The position numbers were made by a program, and so were the translations under genes. Shown in pieces: positions 1 through 8,217 of a DNA stretch of 64,000 nt. The notes under the pieces were generated by a model. It saw only the letters and a list, made by a program, of their open reading frames with translations. It was not told where the DNA came from and searched no databases. Source of the stretch: an uncultured Lachnospiraceae bacterium (GTDB lineage: Bacteria; Bacillota; Clostridia; Lachnospirales; Lachnospiraceae); assembly GCA_910586755.1 (NCBI GenBank), contig CAJUJM010000050.1, forward strand, positions 62,001 through 126,000, in the 5' to 3' direction. Position 1 is the first letter of the stretch; each line of letters starts with the position of its first letter.

Positions 1-13
1 TTACGGGTATCTT

Positions 14-1348
14 TTATTCTCTTGCCATATTAACAAACTTGGTATACTCGGGACGCCATAGAAGTTCTACTGTGCCGATAGGGCCGTTACGCTGTTTGGC
101 AATGATGATTTCCGCCACATTAGGCTTCTCTGTGTCTTTATTGTAGTAATCATCTCGATATAAAAACATTACCACGTCCGCATCCTGCTCAATGGCTCCT
201 GATTCCCTCAGGTCTGAAAGCATGGGACGGTGATCCTGTCTGGTCTCACAGGCGCGGCTTAACTGGGACAAAGCCACAACCGGGGCATTCATCTCTCTGG
301 CAAGTGCCTTTAAGGAACGGGAAATCTCGGAGATCTCCTGCTGACGGTTATCGCCGCCCCGTCCGCTTCCGCTCATAAGCTGCAGGTAATCAATAATAAT
401 CATGGAAAGGCCATACTCCAGCTTCATCTTCCTGCACTTGGAACGCAGCTCAGTGATGGAAATACCCGGAGTATCGTCAATGATCAGTTTAGATCCGCCG
501 ATAATCCCAATGCCCTCTACCACTGCGTCCCAGTCTGCGTCTGTCAGGCTGCCGGTACGAAGCTTTTGGGAGTCCACATTGGACTCCATGGACAGCATAC
601 GGTTTACCAGCTGTTCCTTTGACATCTCCAGGCTGAAAATCATGCAGGGCATATTTTTCTTTACTGCTACATGATCCACCAGATTTAAGACAAAAGCAGT
701 TTTTCCCATAGAGGGGCGGGCTGCAATCAAAATAAAATCAGAGGGCTGCATCCCCGATGTTTTATAGTCCAGGTCAAGAAACCCGGTAGGAATACCGGTA
801 ACCGCACCCTGGTTGCGGGAAGCTGTCTCTATTTTTTCCAGAACATTCAATGCCACCTGACGGATGGGTACAAAATCTCCGCCGCTCCGATCCTGAAGAA
901 GATTAAAGACAGATTTCTCCGTCATAGCCAGAATATCTTCCAGCTTTTCTTTTCCTGCATAACAGGTGTTGGCAATCTCTTCATTTATCTTTATCAGTTT
1001 CCTGAGGACTGCTTTCTCCCGGACAATATTGGCATAGGAGCGGACATTGGCCGATGTCGGCACCGTGGTGATGATATCGCGGACAAATTCCAGGCTGCTG
1101 ACCTCCGGAGGCACATCCTTCTCCTTCAGCCGATCCTGCAAAGTAACCAGATCCACCGGTTTCCCTTCATTAAACAGCTCTACCATTGACTCAAACATCA
1201 CGCCGTACTGGTGTTGATAGAATTCATCTGCCGTTACAATCTCAGACGCGGCGATAATGGCATCCCTGTCCATCAGCATGGAACCGATGACCGACTGCTC
1301 CGCCTCAATGCTGTGAGGAAGCACCCGTTTCATCAGATTTTCATCCAT
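14..1348 (-). CDS. dnaB: Replicative DNA helicase DnaB (DnaC in Bacillus nomenclature)
   Basis: Hexameric 5'-3' helicase that unwinds DNA at the replication fork and binds primase. The 444-residue length is normal for the family. The N-terminal primase-interacting domain (about 10-110) begins LPHSIEAEQSVIGSML. The RecA-like C-terminal domain has Walker A ARPSMGKTAF (about 209-218), Walker B IIIDYLQLM, and the arginine-finger region KQRNGPIG near the end. There is no intein. The ATG shares one base with the rplI stop (TAATG), so the two are translationally coupled. The order gdpP-rplI-dnaB matches Bacillus subtilis. The stop lies 13 bases from the window edge, so any downstream gene or terminator is not visible. 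Identity is very secure. Confidence 0.98.
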   Translation of the reverse strand: MDENLMKRVLPHSIEAEQSVIGSMLMDRDAIIAASEIVTADEFYQHQYGVMFESMVELFNEGKPVDLVTLQDRLKEKDVPPEVSSLEFVRDIITTVPTSANVRSYANIVREKAVLRKLIKINEEIANTCYAGKEKLEDILAMTEKSVFNLLQDRSGGDFVPIRQVALNVLEKIETASRNQGAVTGIPTGFLDLDYKTSGMQPSDFILIAARPSMGKTAFVLNLVDHVAVKKNMPCMIFSLEMSKEQLVNRMLSMESNVDSQKLRTGSLTDADWDAVVEGIGIIGGSKLIIDDTPGISITELRSKCRKMKLEYGLSMIIIDYLQLMSGSGRGGDNRQQEISEISRSLKALAREMNAPVVALSQLSRACETRQDHRPMLSDLRESGAIEQDADVVMFLYRDDYYNKDTEKPNVAEIIIAKQRNGPIGTVELLWRPEYTKFVNMARE

Positions 1349-1794
1349 TATGCTTCCTGTACCTTTACTGTCAGCTTACCGGTTACATCCCTGTGAAGTT
1401 TTACCGGCACCTCATGGGTTCCGAAAGTCTTGATTGCGTCCGGAAGCACCAGCTTTTTCTTATCAATATCCAGTCCAAGCTGCTCTGACGCCGCCTTGGC
1501 AATTTCTTTACCGGATATGGAGCCAAAGGCTTTTCCACCTTCTCCTGCTTTCATAGTCAGGGTAACGGACAATTTTTCTAACTTGGCAGCAAGCTCTTTT
1601 GCCGCAGCAAGCTGCTCTGCCGCAATCCTGTCAGCATTGGCCTGCTGAAGCTTTAAATCATTAAGGTTTTTGGGGGTAGCTTCTACTCCCAGTTTTTTGG
1701 GAAGAATAAAGTTGCGGGCATAGCCGTCGTTTACATTTACAATCTGCCCCTTTTTTCCTAACGTTTTTACATCCTCTAATAATACAACCTGCAT
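1348..1794 (-). CDS. rplI: 50S ribosomal protein L9
   Basis: Large-subunit protein that binds 23S rRNA near the L1 stalk and helps keep reading frame. The 148 residues show the two-domain layout: an N-terminal RNA-binding domain with the signature [22 protein letters not shown], split here as [12 protein letters not shown] plus [10 protein letters not shown]; a long connecting helix rich in Ala/Gln/Glu (about 45-80); and a C-terminal domain with [13 protein letters not shown]. It has one-base stop/start overlaps (TAATG) with gdpP upstream and dnaB downstream, so all three are probably made from one transcript with coupled translation. Confidence 0.98.
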   Translation of the reverse strand: MQVVLLEDVKTLGKKGQIVNVNDGYARNFILPKKLGVEATPKNLNDLKLQQANADRIAAEQLAAAKELAAKLEKLSVTLTMKAGEGGKAFGSISGKEIAKAASEQLGLDIDKKKLVLPDAIKTFGTHEVPVKLHRDVTGKLTVKVQEA

Positions 1795-3842
1795 TACGTA
1801 ATATCTCCCTTCTCTAACATCTGTGAAATAACTTCCCGAATCCGGGCTTTTGCCTCATCTATGGACATTCCTGTCAACTGGGCTCCCGCCATATTCCGGT
1901 GACCGCCTCCGCCTAAATATTCCATCATGACCTGAACATTGATATCATCAATGGATCTGGCGCTTACAAAAATTGTTCCGTTATACAGAGTCAATACCAC
2001 CGACGCCCGGATATTATTGATATTCAGCAAATCGTTGGCTGCCTGGGCTCCCACTATTGTGGGGCTTACCAGCCCTTCTGCCGGGCATGTGCTGATGGCA
2101 AACGCCTCTTTGTAAACCTCTGCCTCCTGAATTGCCTGGGCTTTGGCCTGGTAGTCTTCCATATTATCCCGGAACAGCTTCCGCACCCGGGTAATATCGG
2201 CTCCGCTCCGGCGCAGGAACGCGGCGGCTTCGAAGGTTCTGACGCCGGTTTGATTGGTAAAGTAGTTCGTATCAATTACAATACCGGCGTACATGGCGTC
2301 TGCTTCCGCCGATTTCATCTTAATACCGTCCGCAACATATTGGAGGACTTCTGCCACCATCTCACAGGCGGAAGATGCATAAGGCTCTACATAAGACAGC
2401 ACCGCATTGTCGATAATCTCGCTGGACTGACGGTGGTGGTCTAATACCACAATGGTTTTCACCATACGCAAAAGCTCCGGCGCATCAGTAATGCTGGGCC
2501 GGTTTACATCCACAACTACCAGCAAGGTATTATTGTCCACCAGCTCTGCCGCTGTCTCGCTGTTTAAAAACAGATCCTCCGGATAATCCGGATTATTAAC
2601 AAAACGGTCCATCATAGGCTTTACCGATGCAGTCATATCGTTGACTACAATGTGAGCCTTTTTATCCAGGGCCGTGGCAATACGGTAAATACCTACAGAG
2701 GCCCCCAGGGAGTCAATATCGCCCCTTTTATGTCCCATAATCAGCAGTCTGTCCTTGGTTTCTATCAGCTCCCGCAGAGCATGGGCCTTGACTCTGGCTT
2801 TCACCCGGGTCGTCTTTTCCACCTGCTGGGCTTTACCGCCAAAATACTGGATCTTGCTGCCGCTTTTAATCACCGCCTGATCGCCGCCCCGTCCAAGGGC
2901 CATATCTATGGCAGTCCGGGCAAACTCATAATTCTGGCTGTAGGAATCTCCATCCATGCCCATGCCGATACTTAAGGTAACTGCCATCTCATTTCCAATA
3001 TTAACGGTCTTAACATCTTCCAGGATCGAGAAGCGATTTTCCTCAATCTTTGCCACATACTGGTGCTTAATGGCAAAGAAATATTTGTCCTTCTCCATCT
3101 TTTTTACGATGCCGTCCATGCTGTAGACATATTTATTAATTTTACGGTCAATTAACGCGGTAAGAAGGGATCTCCGCACCTCCTCCACGCTCTCTAAGGC
3201 CTCGTCATAATTATCCAGATAAATCAGGCCAGCTACCATCTTCTGATCGTCGATTTCCTGGCGATACTTTACCACCTCAGTCTCGTCGGTCAAATATACA
3301 GACAGAAGATACTCCTCTTCCCTGCTCATTCCAAGCTGGTTGTCCAGGGCCTGAACATCATTTAAAGGAACCCATTTTAAGTCCACCCGGTAACGGTTCT
3401 CACCTAAGGCGCTGTGGACGCTTACCAGTTCTTCCTTTTTTTCCATATCCTCCCCGGTAATTTCGGAAAACAGGGACTGAATATGGCGTTTTGCGTTTCT
3501 GTCCTGACCTGTGGCTTCTGAAAAGGCATAGTTCATCCACATAATCCGGCCAGTCCCGTCCGCTATGGCATAAGGCTGAACCATATCTGACAGCAGGCGC
3601 TTCTGAACCCAGGCATACTCTGAGGCAAACTCCACCATATCGGCTAATATGGCGCTGCGTTTCTTGGTATAAAGCCAGCCGGCGGCTGCCAGATAGACCA
3701 GTGTAAATACCGCCATTACCAGCCCTGCCTTTATATCTATGGCTCCCACCGCTATGTTTGCGGCAATCAAAATCAGCGACAGGAAAAACGGCCACTGCAA
3801 ATAGGCCCTTAGCTGTCCCCTCTTCTTGACTTTTTCTCTCAT
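1794..3842 (-). CDS. gdpP: GdpP-type cyclic-di-AMP phosphodiesterase (DHH/DHHA1, degenerate GGDEF)
   Basis: Membrane-bound enzyme that hydrolyses c-di-AMP, the messenger controlling potassium and osmotic balance and wall homeostasis in Firmicutes. Two membrane helices occupy about residues 15-55, followed by a PAS domain (about 75-150) and a degenerate GGDEF domain (about 170-300, [10 protein letters not shown] in place of GGDEF). The C-terminal half is a DHH-DHHA1 phosphoesterase with metal-binding motifs [25 protein letters not shown] and [12 protein letters not shown]. Length of 682 fits the family (about 660). It is first in the operon with rplI and dnaB. A TAGACG-17-TATAAT promoter lies upstream at 3935-3963. 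The function is inferred from family membership. Confidence 0.95.
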   Translation of the reverse strand: MREKVKKRGQLRAYLQWPFFLSLILIAANIAVGAIDIKAGLVMAVFTLVYLAAAGWLYTKKRSAILADMVEFASEYAWVQKRLLSDMVQPYAIADGTGRIMWMNYAFSEATGQDRNAKRHIQSLFSEITGEDMEKKEELVSVHSALGENRYRVDLKWVPLNDVQALDNQLGMSREEEYLLSVYLTDETEVVKYRQEIDDQKMVAGLIYLDNYDEALESVEEVRRSLLTALIDRKINKYVYSMDGIVKKMEKDKYFFAIKHQYVAKIEENRFSILEDVKTVNIGNEMAVTLSIGMGMDGDSYSQNYEFARTAIDMALGRGGDQAVIKSGSKIQYFGGKAQQVEKTTRVKARVKAHALRELIETKDRLLIMGHKRGDIDSLGASVGIYRIATALDKKAHIVVNDMTASVKPMMDRFVNNPDYPEDLFLNSETAAELVDNNTLLVVVDVNRPSITDAPELLRMVKTIVVLDHHRQSSEIIDNAVLSYVEPYASSACEMVAEVLQYVADGIKMKSAEADAMYAGIVIDTNYFTNQTGVRTFEAAAFLRRSGADITRVRKLFRDNMEDYQAKAQAIQEAEVYKEAFAISTCPAEGLVSPTIVGAQAANDLLNINNIRASVVLTLYNGTIFVSARSIDDINVQVMMEYLGGGGHRNMAGAQLTGMSIDEAKARIREVISQMLEKGDIT

Positions 3843-3934
3843 TATTCCCTCTTTCCTGACACAGTCTCTGCCCTGCCAAGCAGGAGCTGCTCTATTGGGT
3901 ATTTACTGCATCCTCCAGGTAGATTTGTGTTCCC

Positions 3935-3963
3935 ATTATAGCACAACTTCCCGGATTCGTCTA
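3935..3963 (-). promoter_or_regulatory. Sigma-A type promoter for gdpP-rplI-dnaB
   Basis: On the minus strand: -35 TAGACG (3958-3963), 17-base spacer, consensus -10 TATAAT (3935-3940), about 90 bases before the gdpP start. No experimental support. Confidence 0.6.
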
Positions 3964-3997
3964 TCCAGTGCGGAAACTATTCAAATCAACGCAACGC

Positions 3998-4033
3998 AAA
4001 AAGACTACCTGCCTGTTGCGGATAGTCTTTTTT
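3998..4033 (-). terminator. Terminator downstream of the hybrid histidine kinase
   Basis: The inverted repeat AAAGACTA / TAGTCTTT is flanked by A-runs on one side and T-runs on the other, so it can work in both directions. It begins 23 bases after the kinase stop codon. Confidence 0.75.
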
Positions 4034-4055
4034 GCTGCCTTTTGCCGGCTGCTGT

Positions 4056-6650
4056 TTACTGCTCCTGCCAGCGCCTCAGCCGGTTCATAACCTTAAACAT
4101 TTTTTTGATATCCACCGGCTTGGACAGATGTTCATTCATTCCGGCGTCCTTTGCCATGGCAACGTCTTCTTCAAATGCGTTGGCTGACAAAGCTATGATA
4201 GGCACGGCTTTTGCATCCGGCCGGTCCAGGCCCCGGATCACCCGGGCTGCCTCATAGCCGCTCATAACCGGCATCATCAAATCCATAAGAATACAGTCAA
4301 ATGTTTCCGGAGCGGCTGCTACAAATGCATCCACGGCGGATTTCCCGTCATTGGCGGTCACTACCTCAGCCTCTGCATCCTTAAGCATAAATTCCACGAT
4401 TTCACAGTTGATCTCATTATCCTCCACTAAAAGGACGCTCATCCCGGTAATACTGCTCCGCACATTCCGGTCCTCTTCTGCCGGCTGCATATTCCATGCC
4501 CCATCGACTCGAATCGGCAGGGTAATTTGGAATACGCTTCCCTTGCCGGGCTGACTGTCTACCTGAATGGTTCCGTTCATCTGATCTACCAATTGCTTCG
4601 CAATGGACATCCCAAGCCCAACGCCATTATAATGGGTTCTTGCTCCTTGGTGCTTCTGGGTAAACGGCTCAAACATCTGTGTTTTAAAGTCCTCCTCAAT
4701 GCCAATCCCGGTATCTTCAATCACAAACTTGTAGGTTGCAGTCCCGCCTTGATAGCCATTCTCCTTTACTCCAACAAATACAGAGCCATGGGGCCGGTTA
4801 TATTTAAGGGCATTATCAATAATGTTCATCAGGATTTGCTTTAAGTACAACGGATTTCCAATGAGCCGGCTATGCTGCAAATCGACTTCCTCCAGCACCA
4901 GCCGGATCCTTTTCTCCTCTGCTTTTACAGACAAAATCGTGATACAGTTTTCCAATATATCATAAAGGTTAAAGGGTTCCTCCACCGCGGCCGCCAGTCC
5001 GCTCTCCAGATTGCTGACCTGAAGCACGTCGTTAACCAGGGACAGCAGGTGTTCCGCTGATACACGAATTTTTCTCCGGCACTCGTCCTGTTGCTCCGGA
5101 TTTTCCCGGATTTTCTCCATAATGGTCAACATTCCCAGAATTCCGTTGATAGGCGTGCGGAGATCGTGGGACATATGAGAAAGAAATTCGCTTTTTGCCG
5201 AATTTGCCCGTCTCACCTTCTCAAGCAGCTCCATAATAGCCTGCTCCTGTTTCCGCCTGGCCACCATGGTATCCGTAATATCCTGGTGATACCCGTTGAG
5301 GCTGACTCCCGGTTTTTGGAATGTTTTGTCCGGTACGCCGCCGCAGCGAACATAAATTTTCCCCAACTCCGGATGATTCCAGGGGTACACCACCTCGGAG
5401 CGGCCGGATTTCAATATCTCCTGCACCGCTTCCTGTACCATCTCCACATAGTCCGGTTCAATGTTTTCAAACCAATGCCGGTAACATTCCTCCGGTCTGA
5501 TCTCATCCGGTACTCCCAAAAGAAGCCGCATGGTCCGATCCGCATACATCCTGGGCAGACAGCCGTCCTCCAACTCTATGGTCCAGATACCTGTTCTGGC
5601 TCCTTCCAAAATGCTTTCCAGGCTTTTCCGCGCCTCCAGCTTGTACATTTCCTCCTGTTCTACCACAGCGTTGACATCACGTTGGGCAAAAATCGCGCAG
5701 TTCTCGTCTGCTGTTTTCTCCGTAGCGGAAAAATGGATCTCCAGGTGCTTCAGTCCATGGGAGCTGTCTTTCACCTGGTATCGGACATAGAACTTCTTCT
5801 TTGTCCTGAGCTGCTCAAGCACATAGTCTCTTTTCGTCACAGCCCGAAGCCGTTCCTGATCCCATGGAACTACATACCGGGAAATATATCGCTCCATAGC
5901 CACCTGATAGCCATCCGCAAAATTAACGGCCCAATCCATACTCGTCTTTTCGCTTTCCCGGTATATCTCACATTCACCTGTGTCGAAATTCACCTGATAA
6001 ATATCCAGGTAATCCACACTGAGGGCATGGAGAACATTATAGCTCCTCTTTTGAAGCTGACGGACCAGGTTGCGCCGTTTCAGGGAAGACACAATAAAGT
6101 ATGCCGCAGTTTGCAGCATATTCGATGCGTATTCCAGGGATTTCACAGGCGGATTGTCCACACCGTAAAATCCGATATTCTTTTTACCGTCATAAAGAGG
6201 GACCACCACAAGGGAATCTATTTTCTGCCGTTTTAAATTTTCATATTGAAGAGGTTCCGTCTCCCGGATATCTTCCAGTCTCTCAATAACAATGTGCCTC
6301 CCGATACTGAAATTCCGATACCAGCTGGCGCACACCTCTGAGGGGACATTTTGAAGATTCTCCTTTTCCGGAACCACCCCGTCGGCTACCCATTCATAAG
6401 TATTGTCATCATTGCCGGACTCATTCCGCTCAAATATATAAGTTCGTTCCCCATTCAGTGCTTTTCCCAGGTGCTCCAGCAGCACCTCCAGCGACTTGTC
6501 CGGAGTCTCCTCCAACAAGGCAACGCGGAGTCCCTCATTGATAATGGTCTCCAGATTCTGAACACTTTGCACATCACTATGCTGCTCATGGCTCTTCACG
6601 GCCAGTTTGTCTTCACCGATCTGTTCACGAAATCTACGTGAATTATTCAT
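4056..6650 (-). CDS. Cytoplasmic hybrid sensor histidine kinase (GAF-PAS-HisKA-HATPase-REC)
   Basis: Signal-sensing kinase with a fused receiver. No membrane helix is visible, so it should be soluble. In order: a GAF-like domain (about 30-195), a first PAS-like region (about 205-330), a second PAS (about 345-460), HisKA with phospho-acceptor His in LSHMSHDLRTPING (about residue 495), a HATPase domain with N box NIIDNALKYN, DTGIGI and GVGLGMSIAKQL, then a REC domain with acceptor Asp in CILMDLMMPVMSGYE and the conserved Lys in LSKPVD. I chose ATG 6650 over the one five codons upstream because GGAGG lies 8 bases before it; this gives 864 residues. A TTGACA-18-TATACT promoter is upstream. There is no partner regulator or DNA-binding output gene alongside, so its pathway is unknown. 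Confidence 0.9.
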   Translation of the reverse strand: MNNSRRFREQIGEDKLAVKSHEQHSDVQSVQNLETIINEGLRVALLEETPDKSLEVLLEHLGKALNGERTYIFERNESGNDDNTYEWVADGVVPEKENLQNVPSEVCASWYRNFSIGRHIVIERLEDIRETEPLQYENLKRQKIDSLVVVPLYDGKKNIGFYGVDNPPVKSLEYASNMLQTAAYFIVSSLKRRNLVRQLQKRSYNVLHALSVDYLDIYQVNFDTGECEIYRESEKTSMDWAVNFADGYQVAMERYISRYVVPWDQERLRAVTKRDYVLEQLRTKKKFYVRYQVKDSSHGLKHLEIHFSATEKTADENCAIFAQRDVNAVVEQEEMYKLEARKSLESILEGARTGIWTIELEDGCLPRMYADRTMRLLLGVPDEIRPEECYRHWFENIEPDYVEMVQEAVQEILKSGRSEVVYPWNHPELGKIYVRCGGVPDKTFQKPGVSLNGYHQDITDTMVARRKQEQAIMELLEKVRRANSAKSEFLSHMSHDLRTPINGILGMLTIMEKIRENPEQQDECRRKIRVSAEHLLSLVNDVLQVSNLESGLAAAVEEPFNLYDILENCITILSVKAEEKRIRLVLEEVDLQHSRLIGNPLYLKQILMNIIDNALKYNRPHGSVFVGVKENGYQGGTATYKFVIEDTGIGIEEDFKTQMFEPFTQKHQGARTHYNGVGLGMSIAKQLVDQMNGTIQVDSQPGKGSVFQITLPIRVDGAWNMQPAEEDRNVRSSITGMSVLLVEDNEINCEIVEFMLKDAEAEVVTANDGKSAVDAFVAAAPETFDCILMDLMMPVMSGYEAARVIRGLDRPDAKAVPIIALSANAFEEDVAMAKDAGMNEHLSKPVDIKKMFKVMNRLRRWQEQ

Positions 6651-6835
6651 AAGCTTGCCCTCCATGCAGACCGTTTTCCGGCCATAATCGCTGTACCTGT
6701 GAATTCTGACACGGAGAATCCCTTTCCTAAAAGCTCTGTTTTGGAATATGGTACAGTTTTTATTTGTTTCGGGTGTAAAATCAAGATTTGCCCCAAAAGG
6801 GCAACAAAAAGGGTAAATCTATTCTGTCTGTTGTA

Positions 6836-6865
6836 AGTATATTGCGGTAAAGCCTAACTTGTCAA
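6836..6865 (-). promoter_or_regulatory. Promoter for the hybrid histidine kinase
   Basis: Consensus -35 TTGACA (6860-6865 on the minus strand), 18-base spacer, -10 TATACT (6836-6841). The resulting leader is about 180 bases and contains the inverted repeat near 6787-6803. Confidence 0.6.
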
Positions 6866-6894
6866 TCTTTATTTCCAAAAAAGCGGAAAATATC

Positions 6895-6922
6895 TTGCAA
6901 AAATATTCTAACAGCGTATACT
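6895..6922 (+). promoter_or_regulatory. Promoter candidate for the EamA-type transporter
   Basis: TTGCAA (6895-6900), 16-base spacer, TATACT (6917-6922), about 65 bases before the start codon. It is a reasonable but not consensus match. Confidence 0.4.
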
Positions 6923-6988
6923 ATAAATAATTCTGGATAAACTGGCTTCCTGAAAACCAGAAGATTATTCTAGAAAGGTTGGAGGATT

Positions 6989-7402
6989 ATGTGGATTTTA
7001 TTTGCAGTACTATCTGCTGTATTTGCGGCGTTAACTTCCATTCTTGCAAAGGCAGGGATTGATGGAGTCAACTCTAATCTAGCCACAGCAATCCGTACAA
7101 TTGTTGTTTTGGCAATGGCATGGGGGATGGTCTTTTTAACAAACGCACAGGGAGGCATCACTTCTATCAGCAGAAAAAGCTGGCTGTTCCTCATTTTATC
7201 CGGTCTGGCCACAGGGGCGTCATGGCTTTGTTATTACAGGGCGCTGCAATTAGGGGAAGTCTCAAAAGTGGTTCCCATTGATAAAATGAGCGTTGTAATT
7301 ACCTTAGCCCTGGCTTTCATTTTTCTCCATGAAAGTTTTACGCCTAAGTCGTTAATAGGGGCAGGGTTGATTACAATCGGGACTTTGCTTATGGTGCTTT
7401 AG
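6989..7402 (+). CDS. Half-size EamA/DMT-superfamily transporter
   Basis: Integral membrane protein of the drug/metabolite transporter superfamily. At 137 residues it carries a single EamA unit (four to five helices) instead of the usual tandem pair, so it should act as a dimer, like small multidrug-resistance proteins. Helices are visible at about 3-22, 34-52, 66-82, 90-112 and 118-136. A family-typical core is YYRALQLGEVSKVVPIDK, with FLHESFTPKSLIGAGLI near the end. The ribosome site GGAGG lies 5 bases before ATG. The substrate cannot be read from sequence; relatives include cation/drug and amino-acid exporters. It is convergent with the next gene, with no clear terminator in the 40-base gap. 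Confidence 0.85.
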   Translation: MWILFAVLSAVFAALTSILAKAGIDGVNSNLATAIRTIVVLAMAWGMVFLTNAQGGITSISRKSWLFLILSGLATGASWLCYYRALQLGEVSKVVPIDKMSVVITLALAFIFLHESFTPKSLIGAGLITIGTLLMVL

Positions 7403-7442
7403 GGAATGGCTGTATACTAGCTTATATGCATCAAGTAGTCTC

Positions 7443-7880
7443 TCAAAAGCTAAGATTCATTATCCCAAAAGCAATGAACGGACTAAGATATATTGTTATG
7501 TATATCAAAGTTATCCATGGCTGGTATTCCACATAGAATTGTTTAAAGGTCAATGACCAGGGATGTTTTATTATTACCCAGCCAAACACGTCAAAAATAA
7601 TGGTGATGGTTCCCCAGACAAAGGATGTGAAAGCAGCAGCTTCCCAAGTGACTGAACTTAGTCCCTTAAAATAAATCCAGGCGAAAACAGGAAAGACTAT
7701 GATGTTATAAAGCATATGCCAGGGTTTTGTTTTCTCATATCCTTCTCCCATTCCTTCGCTTTCTTTCATTGATTTCATATGTAACACAGTAATATTGAAT
7801 ATTGTGTGCAGGATTCCTATGGCGGTTACAATCAAATACGCCGTAAAATACCATAAAATCAAAAAACCTATATTTTCCAT
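7443..7880 (-). CDS. Uncharacterised four-helix membrane protein
   Basis: I do not recognise this family. The 145 residues hold about four hydrophobic segments (about 3-27, 57-76, 82-104, 120-142) with conserved-looking aromatic patches (KPWHMLYN, HPWSLTFKQFY). The N-terminal segment FLILWYFTAYLIVTAIGILHT looks like an uncleaved first helix. The ribosome site GAGGG is 9 bases upstream of the ATG. The gene sits alone between EamA and the tRNA pair, upstream in genome coordinates but downstream of both tRNAs in transcription, and a terminator separates it from them. Confidence 0.7.
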   Translation of the reverse strand: MENIGFLILWYFTAYLIVTAIGILHTIFNITVLHMKSMKESEGMGEGYEKTKPWHMLYNIIVFPVFAWIYFKGLSSVTWEAAAFTSFVWGTITIIFDVFGWVIIKHPWSLTFKQFYVEYQPWITLIYITIYLSPFIAFGIMNLSF

Positions 7881-7909
7881 AATGATTTTCCCTCTTCCTG
7901 TTTTCTAAC

Positions 7910-7939
7910 AAAAAAGAGCCCTGAAAACTCAAGACTCTT
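7910..7939 (-). terminator. Terminator after the tRNA-Leu/tRNA-Tyr unit
   Basis: Minus-strand stem AAGAGTC / GGCTCTT followed by a T6 run, five bases past the 3' end of tRNA-Leu. Confidence 0.75.
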
Positions 7940-7943
7940 CTCG

Positions 7944-8029
7944 TGCCGCAGACCGGAATCGAACCGGTACGGGTATTACTACCCACGGGATTTTAAGTCC
8001 CGGGCGTCTGCCAGTTCCGCCACTGCGGC
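7944..8029 (-). tRNA. tRNA-Leu (anticodon TAA)
   Basis: 86-base class II tRNA read on the minus strand. The acceptor stem GCCGCAG/CTGCGGC has discriminator A. Anticodon loop CTTAAAA gives TAA. The long variable arm is TGGGTAGTAATACCC, and the T-arm contains GGTTCGATTCC. The 3' CCA is not encoded. Confidence 0.97.
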
Positions 8030-8072
8030 TTAAGGGGTGGGCTGGCGTCTTCTCTTAAGAGAAAAGCGCCAA
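8030..8072 (-). other. Hairpin spacer between tRNA-Tyr and tRNA-Leu
   Basis: The 43-base spacer contains a GGCG...CGCC stem enclosing the palindrome CTCTTAAGAG (about 8044-8070). It lacks a T-run, so it is more likely a processing structure in the tRNA precursor than a terminator. Confidence 0.45.
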
Positions 8073-8154
8073 TGGATGGAGGTGGATTCGAACCACCGAA
8101 GCGTGTCGCAACAGATTTACAGTCTGCCCCCTTTGGCCACTCGGGAATCCATCC
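8073..8154 (-). tRNA. tRNA-Tyr (anticodon GTA)
   Basis: 82-base class II tRNA on the minus strand. Acceptor stem GGATGGA/TCCATCC with discriminator A; anticodon loop CTGTAAA gives GTA; T-arm GGTTCGAATCC. CCA is not encoded. It is the 5' member of a two-tRNA transcript with tRNA-Leu. Confidence 0.97.
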
Positions 8155-8217
8155 AAATGCTTTGACAAGCATTGATTATATTATCATAAACCTGTTAAAA
8201 AATCAAGCACTTTTTCT

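Larger units (their letters stand above)
6651..6988. other. Divergent intergenic region between histidine kinase and EamA gene
   Basis: This 338-base AT-rich spacer holds two outward-facing promoter candidates (listed separately) and a TTGCCC/GGGCAA-type inverted repeat around 6787-6803 in the kinase leader. I see no RNA gene or small ORF with a ribosome site. Confidence 0.6.

Noticed and set aside
14..1348. Intein or truncation in dnaB
   Set aside because: Length and motif spacing are normal, and both termini are intact.
5091..6236. 381-codon open frame on the plus strand
   Set aside because: It is fully antisense to the hybrid histidine kinase, has no ribosome site, and shows no domain; it is a by-product of codon use in the real gene.
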